The notes: a model not told the origin generated them from the sequence alone. Positions 1 through 9,083 are shown, counted from the stretch's first letter. The stretch: DNA of 46,802 nt from Hyphomicrobiaceae bacterium (GCA_021730785.1 JAKFWF010000070.1:1-46802), one strand, 5' to 3'. Made by a program: numbers and translations.

Positions 1-112
1 GAGTAGGGAGTAGGGAGTAGGGAGTAGGGAGTAGGGAGTAGGGAGTAGGGAGTAGGGAGTAGGGAGTAGGGAGTAGGGAGTAGGGAGTAGGGAGTAGGGA
101 GTAGGGAGTAGG
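1..112. repeat. Tandem array of a 7-bp unit (GAGTAGG)n
   Basis: Sixteen uninterrupted copies of GAGTAGG fill positions 1-112, and the array probably continues to the left of the window. The unit length is not a multiple of three, so every frame on this strand meets a TAG every 21 bases and the array cannot be coding. It ends 50 bp before the start codon at 163, so it lies just upstream of the dehydrogenase gene. Perfect short arrays of this kind are prone to slipped-strand length change; whether this one affects expression of the gene is inference. Confidence 0.97.
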
Positions 113-162
113 TTGGATCGCTGGTGGCCGATTGGAAATAATCAGATGAAGGAGTTTGCGCC

Positions 163-1095
163 ATGACCGCCATCAAGACCATCGCCGTGATCGGCACGGG
201 CACCATCGGCGCCAGTTGGGCGGCGCTCTTCATCGGCCACGGCTACGACGTCGTGGCGAACGATCCAGGCCCTGATGCCGAAGCAAAAATGCGGGCTTTC
301 GTTGCCCGCGCATTGCCGGACGCACAGCCTTCGACACCCGTCAGAAACGGCACGCTCACGTTCGTCGCGACACCAGAGGCAGCGGTCGCCCGCGCCGATC
401 TGATCCAGGAAAATGCGCCCGAGCGCGCCGACCTCAAGGCCGATCTGATCGCCAAGCTCGAAGCGGCTTGCCCGCCGCACTGCGTCATTGCGTCGAGCAC
501 CACGGCGTTTCCCCAGTCGACGATTGCCGCCAAGGCGAAGGACAAGTCCCGCGTCATCGTCGCTCACCCGTTCAACCCGCCGCATCTCGTGCCGCTGGTG
601 GAACTGGTCGGCAGCGCGCCCGATGTGCCGGCTGTGCGCACCGCCTATGACTTCTACAAGTCGGTCGGCCGCGAGCCAGTGATCCTGAAGAAGGAAGCCG
701 TCGGGCACCTCGCCAACCGCCTGCAGGGTGCGCTGATGCGGGAAGCCATGTTTTGCCTCGAGCAGGGCATCGCCGACGTCGAGGATATCGACCGGGCGTT
801 GCGCTATGGACCGGGCTTGCGCTGGGCGTTCATGGGCGCGTTCCAGACCTACCATCTGGCCGGCGGACAAGGCGGTATCCGCCACTACTTCAAGCACCTG
901 GGCGCGAGCCAGACGCAGCGCTGGGAGGCGCTCGGTACGCCGATGCTCAATCCCGCCTTCGAAGCGCGCACTATCGCCGGTGTCGAGGCGATGATCGGCG
1001 AGCGATCGATCGACGACCTCGAAGCCGAGCGTGACCGGGCGCTGATCGGCATCACCGCCGCGGTCAAGGCTGCCAAGAAGGCCAGCGGCTCATAA
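163..1095 (+). CDS. L-carnitine dehydrogenase / 3-hydroxyacyl-CoA dehydrogenase-like NAD-dependent oxidoreductase
   Basis: 310 aa cytosolic dehydrogenase. The N-terminus carries a Rossmann NAD-binding loop, GTGTIG at about residues 11-16. The [13 protein letters not shown] stretch near residues 135-150 holds the catalytic His typical of the 3HCDH family. The C-terminal half ([13 protein letters not shown], then [12 protein letters not shown]) matches the 3HCDH C-terminal domain in the form seen in L-carnitine dehydrogenase and L-gulonate 3-dehydrogenase. Such enzymes oxidise a 3-hydroxy acid, or its CoA ester, with NAD+. The start is supported by AAGGAG at 149-154, eight bases before ATG 163. 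The stop overlaps the convergent gene's stop by six bases. The exact substrate cannot be read from sequence; no thioesterase or betaine genes lie alongside in this window. Confidence 0.85.
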   Translation: MTAIKTIAVIGTGTIGASWAALFIGHGYDVVANDPGPDAEAKMRAFVARALPDAQPSTPVRNGTLTFVATPEAAVARADLIQENAPERADLKADLIAKLEAACPPHCVIASSTTAFPQSTIAAKAKDKSRVIVAHPFNPPHLVPLVELVGSAPDVPAVRTAYDFYKSVGREPVILKKEAVGHLANRLQGALMREAMFCLEQGIADVEDIDRALRYGPGLRWAFMGAFQTYHLAGGQGGIRHYFKHLGASQTQRWEALGTPMLNPAFEARTIAGVEAMIGERSIDDLEAERDRALIGITAAVKAAKKASGS

Positions 1096-2088
1096 CCGGG
1101 ACACAGCGCGGACTGGTTCGTAGTAGGCCGGCACCAGAGGCTGGGTGTCCGGTTGTGCGGTCTGCTGGATCAAATCGCGCGCCGCTTCCGGCGACAGCAG
1201 CGCCATCAGGCCGTCCACATAGGTGCGGCCGTCGGCCAGCCGATAGAGGTGCACGCCGCGGTAGGTTTCGAGATACATCGCGCTCTCGAGATCCTGTGGC
1301 GTGACGGTGGTGTGGCGCGGAACCGGTCGTGAAGGGCGCGCTGAGAATGATGCCACGTTCTGGTCATGCGGCATGTGCTCGGTATGTACTGCCATCGGCG
1401 GGGCCTCGTGCGAGTGCCGGGCATGCTGCGGTGGCGCCGCTTCCGCTGCAGCTTGCCGCATCTTCACCTCGTGTTTGTCGCGGATGCGCGTGACGATGCC
1501 GGGGATCAGCGAGCGGTCCTGCAGGACGAAATAGGCTTGCCGCAGCTTGTCCACGCTGTCGCCCCCAAGCGGGGTCAGCTGCTCTGCCGCCTCGCGCAGC
1601 ACGGGATCATACTCGATCAGCATGCTCCAGCGTTCGTCCATGCTGGGTACTGGAATGCCATTAAGCTGTGTGCCTGGTTCGGCGCGCTTCTGGGTGCCAT
1701 TGCGCGCGAGTGCTGCCGGCTCTTCGGTTGCCTGCACCATCTCGACGCTTGCGGCTGCTTTGGGGCCAGTGGCCACTCGATCGGGCTTCTGCAGCGCGCC
1801 CTTTTTGGCTTCGATGGGCAACCACAGCAGGATGAGTATGCCGACGCCGGGCAATGCAAAGCCGATGGCAAACCAGGCGAACGGGTTTCTTGCTCGTGCC
1901 ACGGCAATGGTCGCTGCGGCTCCCGCAGACAGGAGCATCGCGCACGCGATCGAAGCAAACAGGACAATCATGGTGCCAACCGCCACGTGATTAGCTCGAC
2001 CCTCCCCCCGGAGGGTAGGCTGACAAATCATCGGGGCGTTTTCAAGGGCTCCTGTCTCGTTTGTTGAATTTTCGTGCGCGTTTGCCAC
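1090..2088 (-). CDS. Hypothetical protein with two N-terminal membrane segments
   Basis: I do not recognise a named family. The longest reading starts at a GTG (2088), but that N-terminus is polar and no clear ribosome binding site precedes it. ATG 2034 and ATG 1971 are alternatives. From 1971 the protein starts directly with a hydrophobic segment (MIVLFASIACAMLL). A second segment follows, NPFAWFAIGFALPGVGILIL, of the type found in small two-TM anchor proteins. The rest is a soluble, Ala/Glu/His-rich tail of about 230 residues. The gene lies 12 bp after the RND permease stop on the same strand, so it may be co-transcribed with the efflux genes. A perfect 7-bp hairpin at 1999-2016 sits inside the longest reading and favours the 1971 start. 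Confidence 0.6.
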   Translation of the reverse strand: MANAHENSTNETGALENAPMICQPTLRGEGRANHVAVGTMIVLFASIACAMLLSAGAAATIAVARARNPFAWFAIGFALPGVGILILLWLPIEAKKGALQKPDRVATGPKAAASVEMVQATEEPAALARNGTQKRAEPGTQLNGIPVPSMDERWSMLIEYDPVLREAAEQLTPLGGDSVDKLRQAYFVLQDRSLIPGIVTRIRDKHEVKMRQAAAEAAPPQHARHSHEAPPMAVHTEHMPHDQNVASFSARPSRPVPRHTTVTPQDLESAMYLETYRGVHLYRLADGRTYVDGLMALLSPEAARDLIQQTAQPDTQPLVPAYYEPVRAVSRL

Positions 2089-2100
2089 GTGCCGCGGGAA

Positions 2101-5100
2101 CTATGCCGGCGTGATGCCGTGGCGCGGGTCTGGGGCAATCGGGTGCCTGATCACTGCTGGCGCGGCGTCGGGCTCGTCGGTCGGGCCGACGAGGCGGCCG
2201 AACACGCGGCCGATGGCCCAGCCTAGATCATCCATGGCGGTGAAGAACGACGGCACGAACACCAGGCTGAGCACCGTTGAAACCAGCAGGCCCCCGATCA
2301 CCGCAATCGCCATCGGCGCGCGGAATTCGCCACCATCGCCAAGGGCATAGGCGCTCGGCAGCATGCCGGCCGCCATGGCCAGCGTGGTCATGACGATGGG
2401 GCGCGCGCGCTTGCGTCCGGCATCGATCAACGCTTCGTTGCGGGACACGCCGCGGGCGATCTCCTCGACGGCAAAGTCAACGAGCATGATCGCATTCTTG
2501 GTCACGATGCCCATCAACATGAGCAGGCCGATGTAGACTGGCATGCTGATCGGGTTGCCGGTCGCCAGCAGGGCGATGACGACGCCGCCGAACGAAAGCG
2601 GCAGCGATAGCAAAATAGTGATCGGCTGGAACACGCTGCCGAACAGCAAGATCAGCACGCCGAGCACGATCATGAGGCCGGTGCCCATGGCCGTGAGGAA
2701 GCCGGTTGCAACCTCGTCCTGGATTTCCGCGTCGCCTGAGGGCTGCAGGCTCACGCCGTCCGGTAATTTCTGCTGTTCGACGACCTTGAGGAACTGCGCG
2801 CGCGCGTCGCTCAGTGCAAAGCCCTGCACGAGGTCGATGCCGATCAGGGACTGGCGGAAGCGGTCATAGCGGTCGATCGAGCCCGGACCACGGCCGAGGT
2901 TCACGTCGGCAACGGTTAAAAGCGGTACGGATTTTCCAGCCGCATTGGTTACCCTGAGCTGGGCGATCTGGTTGAGTTCGGTGCGTGCCCGCTCGTCGAT
3001 CTGGACGCGGATCGGCACCAGGCGGTCGCCGGTGTTGAACTTGGCGAGGTTCGGGCCGACGTCGCCGATCGTCGCGACCCGGATTGTCTCGGCGATGGTA
3101 TCGGGCGAGACGCCGAAGTTGGCGGCTTGATCGAGTTTCGGCACGATGCGGATTTCCGGCCGGTCGGTGGCGCCGGTCGCAGCCACATTGGTGAAGCCCG
3201 GCACCCGGCGCAGTTCGCCCTCGATCCGGCCGACGGCTTCATTCAGCTGGGCGCCATCGCGTGCCAGCAGCGCGAAGGAAAGCTCACGCTGACCGCGCTC
3301 GTTCACATACCAGGCTCGGACATCGGGAATGTCGGCAAGCGTCGATGATATCACCGCCTTCATCTGCTTTTGCGACCGCTTGCGTTCGGTCTTGGGAACG
3401 AGGCGCACGATCATCGTTGCCTGGCGAATATCGCGCACGCCGACCGGGGTGACGCCACCAAGTACGAAAACGGTGCTGACTTCGGGGATCTTCTTCAGGA
3501 TGCCGGTGATGCGATCGCCGGTCTCTCGGGTATCGGCCAGCGTTTCGCCGGGTGGTAGTTCCAGTGCGACGACGACTCGGGACGTGTCGTCGTCGGGAAT
3601 GAAGCTCGATGGCATCTTGCTGGCGGCGACGATCGACACCACAAATACGGCTATTCCAGCCAGCAGCGTCAGATAGCGCCAGCGCAAGGTGAAGGCCAGC
3701 AGTCCGGTATAGAACCGCATGATGGCGCCGGTGCCGTGCTCCTGTTCCTTCACGGGGCGCATGAAATAGGCGGCCATCATCGGCGTGATCAGGCGCGCCA
3801 CCAATAGCGAAAACAAGACAGCCACGGCGACGGTCAGCCCGAACTGGCGGAAATATTGCCCTGCCACACCGGCCATGAACGACACGGGTGCGAAGATGGC
3901 GACGATCGTGAACGTGATTGCGATCACGGCGAGGCCGATTTCGTCGGCCGCCTCCAGCGCCGCGCGGTAGGGCGACTTGCCCATCTGCATGTGGCGGACG
4001 ATATTCTCGATCTCGACGATGGCGTCGTCGACCAGGATGCCGGTCACCAGCGTGATGCCGAGCAGGCTGACGAGATTGAGCGAGAAGCCCATCAGGCTCA
4101 TGGCCCAGAAGGTCGGGATAGCCGACAAGGGCAGGGCGATCGCGGTGATCAAGGTGGCGCGCCAGTCGCGCAGGAACAGCCACACCACCAGCACGGCCAG
4201 TGCCGCACCCTCGAGCAGCGTCTCCATGCCGGCCACATAGTTGCCGCGCGTGAACGACACGGCATCGTCGATCTTGGTCAGCACTACGTCCGGTCGCGCC
4301 TTCTGTAATTCGGCGATGCGCTTCTCAACCACTTCGCCGACGGCGAGTTCGCTCGCCCCTTTGGCGCGGAAGATCGCAATCGACACGATGGGGTTGCCGT
4401 CGAGGCGGGCAAATGCACGCGGCTCCGTCGCATCGTCGATCACGCGGCCGAGGTCGCGCAGGCGCACCTCGCGGCCGCCGGGAATGACGATCCTGGTATC
4501 GGCCAGTTGCTCGACGCCGCGCGCGCCGGCCAGAATGCGGATCGCCTGCTCCTGCCCGCCGATCTCGCCGCGCCCCGAACCTAGATCGGTATTGGTGGCC
4601 CGCACCTGTCGGTTGACGTCGGCCGCCGTGATGTTGAGGGCAAGCAGCTGGTTCGGATCGAGCATGATGCGCACTTCGCGTGAGACGCCGCCGTTGCGCT
4701 CGACGCGGCCGACGCCCTTCAGGCCCAGCAGTTCGCGCTTGATGACATCATCCACATGCCAGGACAGCTGTTCGAGCGTCATGCCCGGCGAGCTTGCCGC
4801 ATAGGAGAGGATCGATTGCGCCTCGACGTCGATCTTCTGGATGATCGGCTCGTCGACCGTTCGCGGCAGATCGGCGCGGATGTTGGCAATCGCGTCCTTC
4901 ACGTCGTTCTGGGCCCGATCGGCGTTGATCTCCAGGCGGAACTCGATCGCCGTCACACTGCTGCCATCGGTCAGCGTCGAGCGCACGTGCTTGACGCCGG
5001 TGATGTTGGCGACCGCATCCTCGACGACCTTGGTCACCTGCGATTCGAGTTCCGACGGCGCCGCGCCTGACTGTGTGACAGTGACGACGACCAGCGGCAC

Positions 5101-5229
5101 GTCGATGTTGGGGAACTTGGTGACCGGCAGCCGGATGAAGCTCAGGGTGCCGAGCAGGGTCAACACGGCAAACAGCACGATCGGCGATACCGGATTGCGG
5201 ATGGACCAGGCGGAGATGTTCAGGCGCAT
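2101..5229 (-). CDS. RND-family efflux pump permease (AcrB/MexF-like, HAE1)
   Basis: About 1042 aa, the usual RND length, with two repeats of transmembrane segments and two large periplasmic loops. The proton-relay aspartates are present in TM4 (GILVDDAIVEIENI, about residues 402-403), as is the TM10 lysine (MGIVTKNAIMLVDF, about residue 912). The protein pumps drugs or other small molecules out, driven by the proton motive force, together with the adaptor encoded just upstream and an outer-membrane channel that is not in this window. ATG 5229 is preferred over GTG 5232, because GGAGG in the end of the adaptor gene is spaced seven bases from the ATG. The adaptor's TGA overlaps this start, so translation is probably coupled. 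Confidence 0.95.
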   Translation of the reverse strand: MRLNISAWSIRNPVSPIVLFAVLTLLGTLSFIRLPVTKFPNIDVPLVVVTVTQSGAAPSELESQVTKVVEDAVANITGVKHVRSTLTDGSSVTAIEFRLEINADRAQNDVKDAIANIRADLPRTVDEPIIQKIDVEAQSILSYAASSPGMTLEQLSWHVDDVIKRELLGLKGVGRVERNGGVSREVRIMLDPNQLLALNITAADVNRQVRATNTDLGSGRGEIGGQEQAIRILAGARGVEQLADTRIVIPGGREVRLRDLGRVIDDATEPRAFARLDGNPIVSIAIFRAKGASELAVGEVVEKRIAELQKARPDVVLTKIDDAVSFTRGNYVAGMETLLEGAALAVLVVWLFLRDWRATLITAIALPLSAIPTFWAMSLMGFSLNLVSLLGITLVTGILVDDAIVEIENIVRHMQMGKSPYRAALEAADEIGLAVIAITFTIVAIFAPVSFMAGVAGQYFRQFGLTVAVAVLFSLLVARLITPMMAAYFMRPVKEQEHGTGAIMRFYTGLLAFTLRWRYLTLLAGIAVFVVSIVAASKMPSSFIPDDDTSRVVVALELPPGETLADTRETGDRITGILKKIPEVSTVFVLGGVTPVGVRDIRQATMIVRLVPKTERKRSQKQMKAVISSTLADIPDVRAWYVNERGQRELSFALLARDGAQLNEAVGRIEGELRRVPGFTNVAATGATDRPEIRIVPKLDQAANFGVSPDTIAETIRVATIGDVGPNLAKFNTGDRLVPIRVQIDERARTELNQIAQLRVTNAAGKSVPLLTVADVNLGRGPGSIDRYDRFRQSLIGIDLVQGFALSDARAQFLKVVEQQKLPDGVSLQPSGDAEIQDEVATGFLTAMGTGLMIVLGVLILLFGSVFQPITILLSLPLSFGGVVIALLATGNPISMPVYIGLLMLMGIVTKNAIMLVDFAVEEIARGVSRNEALIDAGRKRARPIVMTTLAMAAGMLPSAYALGDGGEFRAPMAIAVIGGLLVSTVLSLVFVPSFFTAMDDLGWAIGRVFGRLVGPTDEPDAAPAVIRHPIAPDPRHGITPA

Positions 5230-6464
5230 CACCGGGCCTCCGTCAGCTTGTTGGAGTCGGGCAGAATCGGCCGCACCGTGTCGCCGTTGCGCAGGAACGT
5301 GCCGGCGCGCGTGACGACGAGGTCGCCTTCGCTCAGGCCTTCGCGGATCTCGATCAGGCCATCCGTTGTCAGGCCGGTCTTGATGCGGCGTGTTTCCACG
5401 ATGGTATTCACGACCACCTGCACGGTCGTCACCTCACCGTTGTAGACGACGGCAGACGCCGGCACGGACAGCCCGCGCGAGGTGGCCGTTTCGATGATGC
5501 CACGGCCGAAGGCGCCGGCGCGCAGCGTGGGGTTGTCGCCGAGGAAAATACGCACGCGGCCAAGTCGTGTCGTCTTGTCGATCTCTGGCGAGATGTGGCG
5601 CACCTGGCCGGGCGCGTCCGTCATGCCGGCAACGGAAACGCGGGCGGCCTGTTTCTCTTTGATCTTGATCAGCTGGGATTCGGGGACCTCGGCGTCGAGT
5701 TCGATTTCGCTGCGGGCGAGGATGCGGAACATGGCATCGCCGATCGCCGTGGCGATGCCGCCGATGCGGGCGTTGCGGCGGCTGACCATGCCATCGGCCG
5801 TGGCCCTGACCTCGGTATTGGCGCGCTTCAGGCTCAGTTCCCGGCGCTGGGCCTCGATCTGGGCCCGCTCCGCTTCCGCGAGCTTGATGCCATCGCGCGC
5901 CGAGGCGAGTTGGGCTTCGGCCGTGCGGGAGGCTGCCTCGCGCTGGTCGAAGGTGCTAGGGGAAATGACACCGGTGTTCTTCAGCGGCTTGGCCCGTTCA
6001 AAGGCATTGCCGGCTTCCTGCATGCGTGCTTCCGACTGCACGATGAGGCTGCGTGCCTGGGCGATGGCTGCAGCGTTGCGGGCGAGGTTGGCATCGTTCT
6101 GCGCCATTTGCGCATCGAGCGAGTCGGCAACGAGCCGGGCCAGAACCTGTCCCTTTTTCACGCGGTCACCCTCGTCGGCCAGCAGCTCGACGACGCGCAG
6201 GCCCTCGACCTCGGGTGCGACCAGGATTTCCTCGCGTGCGACCAGCGTACCGGTGATCACGACAGTTTCGTTGAATGCAGCCGTCACAGCCTTCGACACC
6301 GTGACGGCCGGCGGCAGTGCACCCTTGGCGGCCGCCGGTTTGCGGGCGTCGCCGGTCCAGGCCGCGGGCACCTTGATTGCGCCGAGCGGTACGATGCCGC
6401 TGGCATACAGCCCGATGGCTGAGCCAACCAGGATCACGACTACGAGGAGGAGGCTGCGCTTCAT
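5229..6464 (-). CDS. RND efflux adaptor (membrane fusion protein)
   Basis: 411 aa periplasmic adaptor. It starts with an uncleaved-type hydrophobic anchor (LLLVVVILVGSAIGLY) and no lipobox cysteine. A biotinyl-lipoyl-like half follows (VAPEVEGLRVVELLADEGDR, then KKGQVLARLV). Next comes an alpha-helical hairpin rich in Ala, Gln and Glu (about residues 115-215), the second lipoyl half (ATADGMVSRRNARIGG) and beta-barrel regions, ending with a membrane-proximal domain. The adaptor bridges the RND permease and an outer-membrane channel. Its ATG overlaps the TetR stop by four bases (6461-6464) and its own stop overlaps the permease start, so the three genes form one tightly coupled operon. Confidence 0.94.
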   Translation of the reverse strand: MKRSLLLVVVILVGSAIGLYASGIVPLGAIKVPAAWTGDARKPAAAKGALPPAVTVSKAVTAAFNETVVITGTLVAREEILVAPEVEGLRVVELLADEGDRVKKGQVLARLVADSLDAQMAQNDANLARNAAAIAQARSLIVQSEARMQEAGNAFERAKPLKNTGVISPSTFDQREAASRTAEAQLASARDGIKLAEAERAQIEAQRRELSLKRANTEVRATADGMVSRRNARIGGIATAIGDAMFRILARSEIELDAEVPESQLIKIKEKQAARVSVAGMTDAPGQVRHISPEIDKTTRLGRVRIFLGDNPTLRAGAFGRGIIETATSRGLSVPASAVVYNGEVTTVQVVVNTIVETRRIKTGLTTDGLIEIREGLSEGDLVVTRAGTFLRNGDTVRPILPDSNKLTEAR

Positions 6465-7105
6465 GTCAGGGCCTTCATTGGAGTACCAACCGGCGCGGGG
6501 TGATGCAGCGGTTGGGTCGGATTGAGCAGGGTTGAGATGACGCCCAAGAGTACGGTCACGAGGCTCTGGGGATTGTGCGTCGGATCAATCGCCCGCCGCC
6601 AGAACATGCCATCGCCGATGGTGGCGACGACGCGGGCCAGGGTTTGTGTATCGAGGTGCGGCGCGATGCGGCCCTGTTGCCGGGCCCGTTCGAACAACTT
6701 GGCGAAACTCTCGATCACGAACTGGTCGACCGAGCGGAAAATGCTGGCGATCGCCGGGTTGCGGGTCGATTCGATGCCCATTTCGAGCACGATCAGGCGC
6801 TTGTAGACCGGCTGATCGACCGCATAGTGCTGCGCGAGCTTGCCGAGTGCGGAAACGAGATCCGGTGCGTCGGCCAGTTGCGTCAATTCGCCGGCGAGCT
6901 TCGCCCGGTCGCGCTCGCAGATGCCGGCGATCAGATCCTCCTTCGACGCGAAGTAGACATACAACGCACCCGCGCTCACGCCCGCCGCACGGCAGATGTC
7001 GTGCATGGTCGTGCGATGGAATCCTTCGCGCGCGATGCACTGTTCCGCTGCATCGAGAATGTGCTCTCGGCGCGCGAACTGGGTCGCTGGTTTGAGTTTT
7101 GGCAC
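6461..7105 (-). CDS. TetR/AcrR-family transcriptional regulator of the efflux operon
   Basis: 214 aa. The N-terminal helix-turn-helix is clear: ARREHILDAAEQCIAREGF, then MHDICRAAGVSAGALYVYF and ASKEDLIAGI, all classic TetR_N features. The remaining 150 residues form the variable all-helical ligand domain. The reading frame is open further upstream, but the homologous part begins at GTG 7105, preceded by AAGGGG, so that start is chosen. The gene is the first of the efflux operon and runs in the same direction as adaptor and permease. A palindrome at 7136-7153, just upstream, is the obvious operator. Autorepression relieved by a pump substrate is the inferred logic. Confidence 0.92.
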   Translation of the reverse strand: MPKLKPATQFARREHILDAAEQCIAREGFHRTTMHDICRAAGVSAGALYVYFASKEDLIAGICERDRAKLAGELTQLADAPDLVSALGKLAQHYAVDQPVYKRLIVLEMGIESTRNPAIASIFRSVDQFVIESFAKLFERARQQGRIAPHLDTQTLARVVATIGDGMFWRRAIDPTHNPQSLVTVLLGVISTLLNPTQPLHHPAPVGTPMKALT

Positions 7106-7135
7106 GGCAGGCCGCCCCTTGTGGACAGTACAAAC

Positions 7136-7153
7136 AAAACGAGCATTCGTTTT
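7136..7153. promoter_or_regulatory. Probable TetR operator (18-bp palindrome)
   Basis: AAAACGA and TCGTTTT form perfect 7-bp arms around a GCAT spacer, 30 bp upstream of the regulator's GTG start. Size, symmetry and position fit an autoregulatory AcrR/TetR-type operator. The site lies between the regulator and the SDR gene on the other strand, so it could also affect that gene. Confidence 0.6.
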
Positions 7154-7290
7154 ATTTGGATCACATCCGTGGCGATAGCAAGGCCCCGTGGGCGGCGAAG
7201 AGCTGGCGTGCACATCCCGCTGGTGGTGTTGCCCCGGCTTCGCTGTAATGTGCCCACTCAAACACGCTCATCAGGGACGGGAGGCGCAGC

Positions 7291-8046
7291 ATGGCGCAGA
7301 CAATGGTTGCGGTTATCACGGGTGCCGGCTCGGGCATCGGCCGCGCATCGGCGCTGGCGCTCCAGGCCGACGGCTATGACGTGGTGCTGGCTGGACGCCG
7401 CGCCGACGAACTCGAAAAGACCGCGTCCATGGCCAAGGCCGGTGGTGGGCGGATGCTCGCCGTGCCGACCGACGTGTCCAACCCTGCGCAAGTGGTCGCC
7501 CTGTTCGCCAAGACCAAGGCGACGTTCGGCCGCCTCGACGTCCTTTTTAACAATGCCGGCATGGGGTTGCCGGCGGGGCCCATGGAAGACATCCCGATCG
7601 AGAAGTTCAAACAGGTGGTCGATCTCAACCTCACGGCCTGCTTCCAGTGTGCCCAGGAGGCGATCAAGATCATGAAGGCGCAATCGCCAAAGGGCGGCCG
7701 CATCATCAACAATGGCTCGATTTCAGCGCACGCACCGCGCCCCATGTCGGTCGCCTATACCGCGACCAAGCACGCGATCACCGGCCTGACGAAGTGCATC
7801 TCGCTCGATGGCCGGATCAACGACATTGCCTGCTCGCAAATCGACGTCGGCAATGCGGACACCGCCATGGGCGGCCGCATGAAGGCCGGCGTGCCGCAAG
7901 CGAACGGCCAGATCGCGCCGGAAGCGGTGATGGACGTGGCGCACGTGGCGAGCGCGGTGCGCTACATGGCCTCGCTGCCGCTCGATGCCAACGTGCAGTT
8001 CATGACGATCATGGCGACCAAGATGCCGTTTGTCGGGCGGGGCTAA
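7291..8046 (+). CDS. SDR-family NAD(P)-dependent oxidoreductase
   Basis: 251 aa classical short-chain dehydrogenase/reductase. Visible landmarks are the cofactor loop TGAGSGIG (about residues 10-17), the NNAG motif, the catalytic Ser in [10 protein letters not shown] and the YTATK catalytic Tyr-Lys pair. These enzymes oxidise or reduce an alcohol or ketone with NAD(P)(H). The C-terminal part is short and ends MPFVGRG, with little sign of a distinctive substrate loop, so the substrate is unknown. GGGAGG at 7279-7284 supports ATG 7291. The gene is divergent from the efflux operon and shares its upstream region with it. Downstream, at 8055, a REP-like hairpin separates it from a convergent gene. 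Confidence 0.9.
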   Translation: MAQTMVAVITGAGSGIGRASALALQADGYDVVLAGRRADELEKTASMAKAGGGRMLAVPTDVSNPAQVVALFAKTKATFGRLDVLFNNAGMGLPAGPMEDIPIEKFKQVVDLNLTACFQCAQEAIKIMKAQSPKGGRIINNGSISAHAPRPMSVAYTATKHAITGLTKCISLDGRINDIACSQIDVGNADTAMGGRMKAGVPQANGQIAPEAVMDVAHVASAVRYMASLPLDANVQFMTIMATKMPFVGRG

Positions 8047-8054
8047 GCACTGCC

Positions 8055-8096
8055 GTCGCATCCGGCCGGCTCCGCGACAGCGGTGTCGGATGCGAC
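8055..8096. repeat. REP-like hairpin between convergent genes
   Basis: GTCGCATCCG (8055-8064) and CGGATGCGAC (8087-8096) are perfect 10-bp arms around a GC-rich loop. The loop contains GGCCGGCTCCGCG followed by AGCGG, the same core found in the hairpin at 34453-34496. The element lies between the convergent stops of the SDR gene and the secreted-protein gene. It probably works as a bidirectional transcription stop or mRNA end and appears to belong to a dispersed repeat family. Confidence 0.7.
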
Positions 8097-8110
8097 CATG
8101 CAAGAATCCC

Positions 8111-8620
8111 TCACCCCTTCGACAGGCTGATCGATACGCCCTGCAGTGCCGTGCCGGACGTATTGATCGACACCTGTTGTGTCGTGCCGCCGAAGGATAC
8201 CGACATCGACGCGGTGATGCCGCCGCCATTGATCGACACCGACAGGCTGCCCGGGCTGGCGCGGCCGGTGACGTTACCGGTGGCGTTGAATGTCTGCTCT
8301 TCCCAGGTGCCGCTGACGCGGCCATCCTGCGACGTGAGCATCGAGCGCAGGTTGATCGAGAAGGTGGTTGAGGCACAGCGCAGTGCGATGCCGATGCCTG
8401 TGCCGCCATCACGCGGCGTGTAGTAGGCCTTGCAGGAGATTCGCTCGGTTTTGCCACCTTCGAGGCGGACCTGGCCGCCACCGGTCCAGGCACCGTTCAA
8501 GTTGGCGAACGGCGTGTCGGCCTTCTGCGCAACTGCCAGGCTGGCCGAGAGGCAGGCACCGACCGCGGCGAGTGCAACGACAGCCTTCAAGCGTACGGAC
8601 AATGGAAGAGAAGCCTGCAC
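8111..8620 (-). CDS. Hypothetical secreted beta-rich protein
   Basis: About 169 aa from GTG 8620; a TTG at 8647 would add nine residues. The N-terminus is a Sec-type signal peptide: Arg/Lys, then KAVVALAAVGACLSASLAVAQ, with likely cleavage after AVA. The mature part is a Gly/Ser/Thr-rich sequence of about 135 residues beginning NLNGAWTGGGQV. It has alternating beta-strand character and two Cys (SCKAYY, LRCAST) that could form a disulfide. I do not recognise a named domain with certainty; such NGAW/G-starting small periplasmic proteins are common in alphaproteobacteria. It is a single gene facing the SDR gene tail to tail. Confidence 0.7.
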   Translation of the reverse strand: MQASLPLSVRLKAVVALAAVGACLSASLAVAQKADTPFANLNGAWTGGGQVRLEGGKTERISCKAYYTPRDGGTGIGIALRCASTTFSINLRSMLTSQDGRVSGTWEEQTFNATGNVTGRASPGSLSVSINGGGITASMSVSFGGTTQQVSINTSGTALQGVSISLSKG

Positions 8621-8804
8621 GGAACCCCCGGATGAACGCAAAAACAACCCATTGATCTAAGTTCATCATCGGCGCCACGACTTCAAGGGGCAGTCGCGTC
8701 ACAAAACGCTCATCCTTGCGCATATGGTGAATAGTGCGGCAATCGTGCCATGGCTGGTGCCAGGAGCGCTGTAAGGGCTGGGGAAGGCGCACCACACGCG
8801 CGAA

Positions 8805-8830
8805 CGCCGCCCCGGTGGTCCGGGACGGCG
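8805..8830 (-). terminator. Hairpin downstream of cspA
   Basis: CGCCG-C-CCCGG and CCGGG-A-CGGCG pair with one mismatch around a TGGT loop, beginning 28 bases after the cspA stop. No clear U-tract follows on the minus strand, so it is a stable 3' end structure and a possible rather than classic intrinsic terminator. The rest of 8621-8857 shows nothing else. Confidence 0.55.
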
Positions 8831-8857
8831 TCCAACGTGATCAAATCGACTTGGCGA

Positions 8858-9073
8858 TCAGGCCAGTTCGATCGAGCCGGCCTGCTTGCCGCGGCCCTTG
8901 CGGTCGTCTTCAAGAATGAAGCTGACCTTGTCGCCTTCGTTCAGGCTGCGGATGCCTGCGCGCTCGAGAGCGGTCGCGTGCACGAAAACGTCCTTAGAGC
9001 CGTCAGCGGGTTGGATGAAGCCGAAGCCCTTTGCGCCGTTGAAGAATTTCACGGTGCCAGTGATGCGAGACAT
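8858..9073 (-). CDS. cspA: Cold-shock protein (CspA family)
   Basis: 71 aa, a single cold-shock domain. RNP1 (KGFGFIQP) and RNP2 (VFVHATAL) are intact, and the start [19 protein letters not shown] is typical of alphaproteobacterial Csp proteins. It is a small five-stranded barrel that binds single-stranded RNA and DNA and acts as an RNA chaperone. ATG 9073 is preceded by AAGGA at 9082-9086 with good spacing. The upstream leader is long (229 bp to the gltX stop) and can fold so that the Shine-Dalgarno sequence is paired (see 9084-9171). A hairpin follows the gene. Which csp paralogue this is cannot be decided from the sequence alone. Confidence 0.96.
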   Translation of the reverse strand: MSRITGTVKFFNGAKGFGFIQPADGSKDVFVHATALERAGIRSLNEGDKVSFILEDDRKGRGKQAGSIELA

Positions 9074-9083
9074 ATGGGTAGTC

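Noticed and set aside
1-112. Possible CRISPR array at the window start
   Set aside because: The unit is 7 bp without spacers, and no cas genes are in the window.
3284-4183. A 299-codon minus-strand frame inside the RND permease gene
   Set aside because: It lies in another frame of a well-supported permease gene, with Arg/His-rich composition typical of GC-rich shadows.
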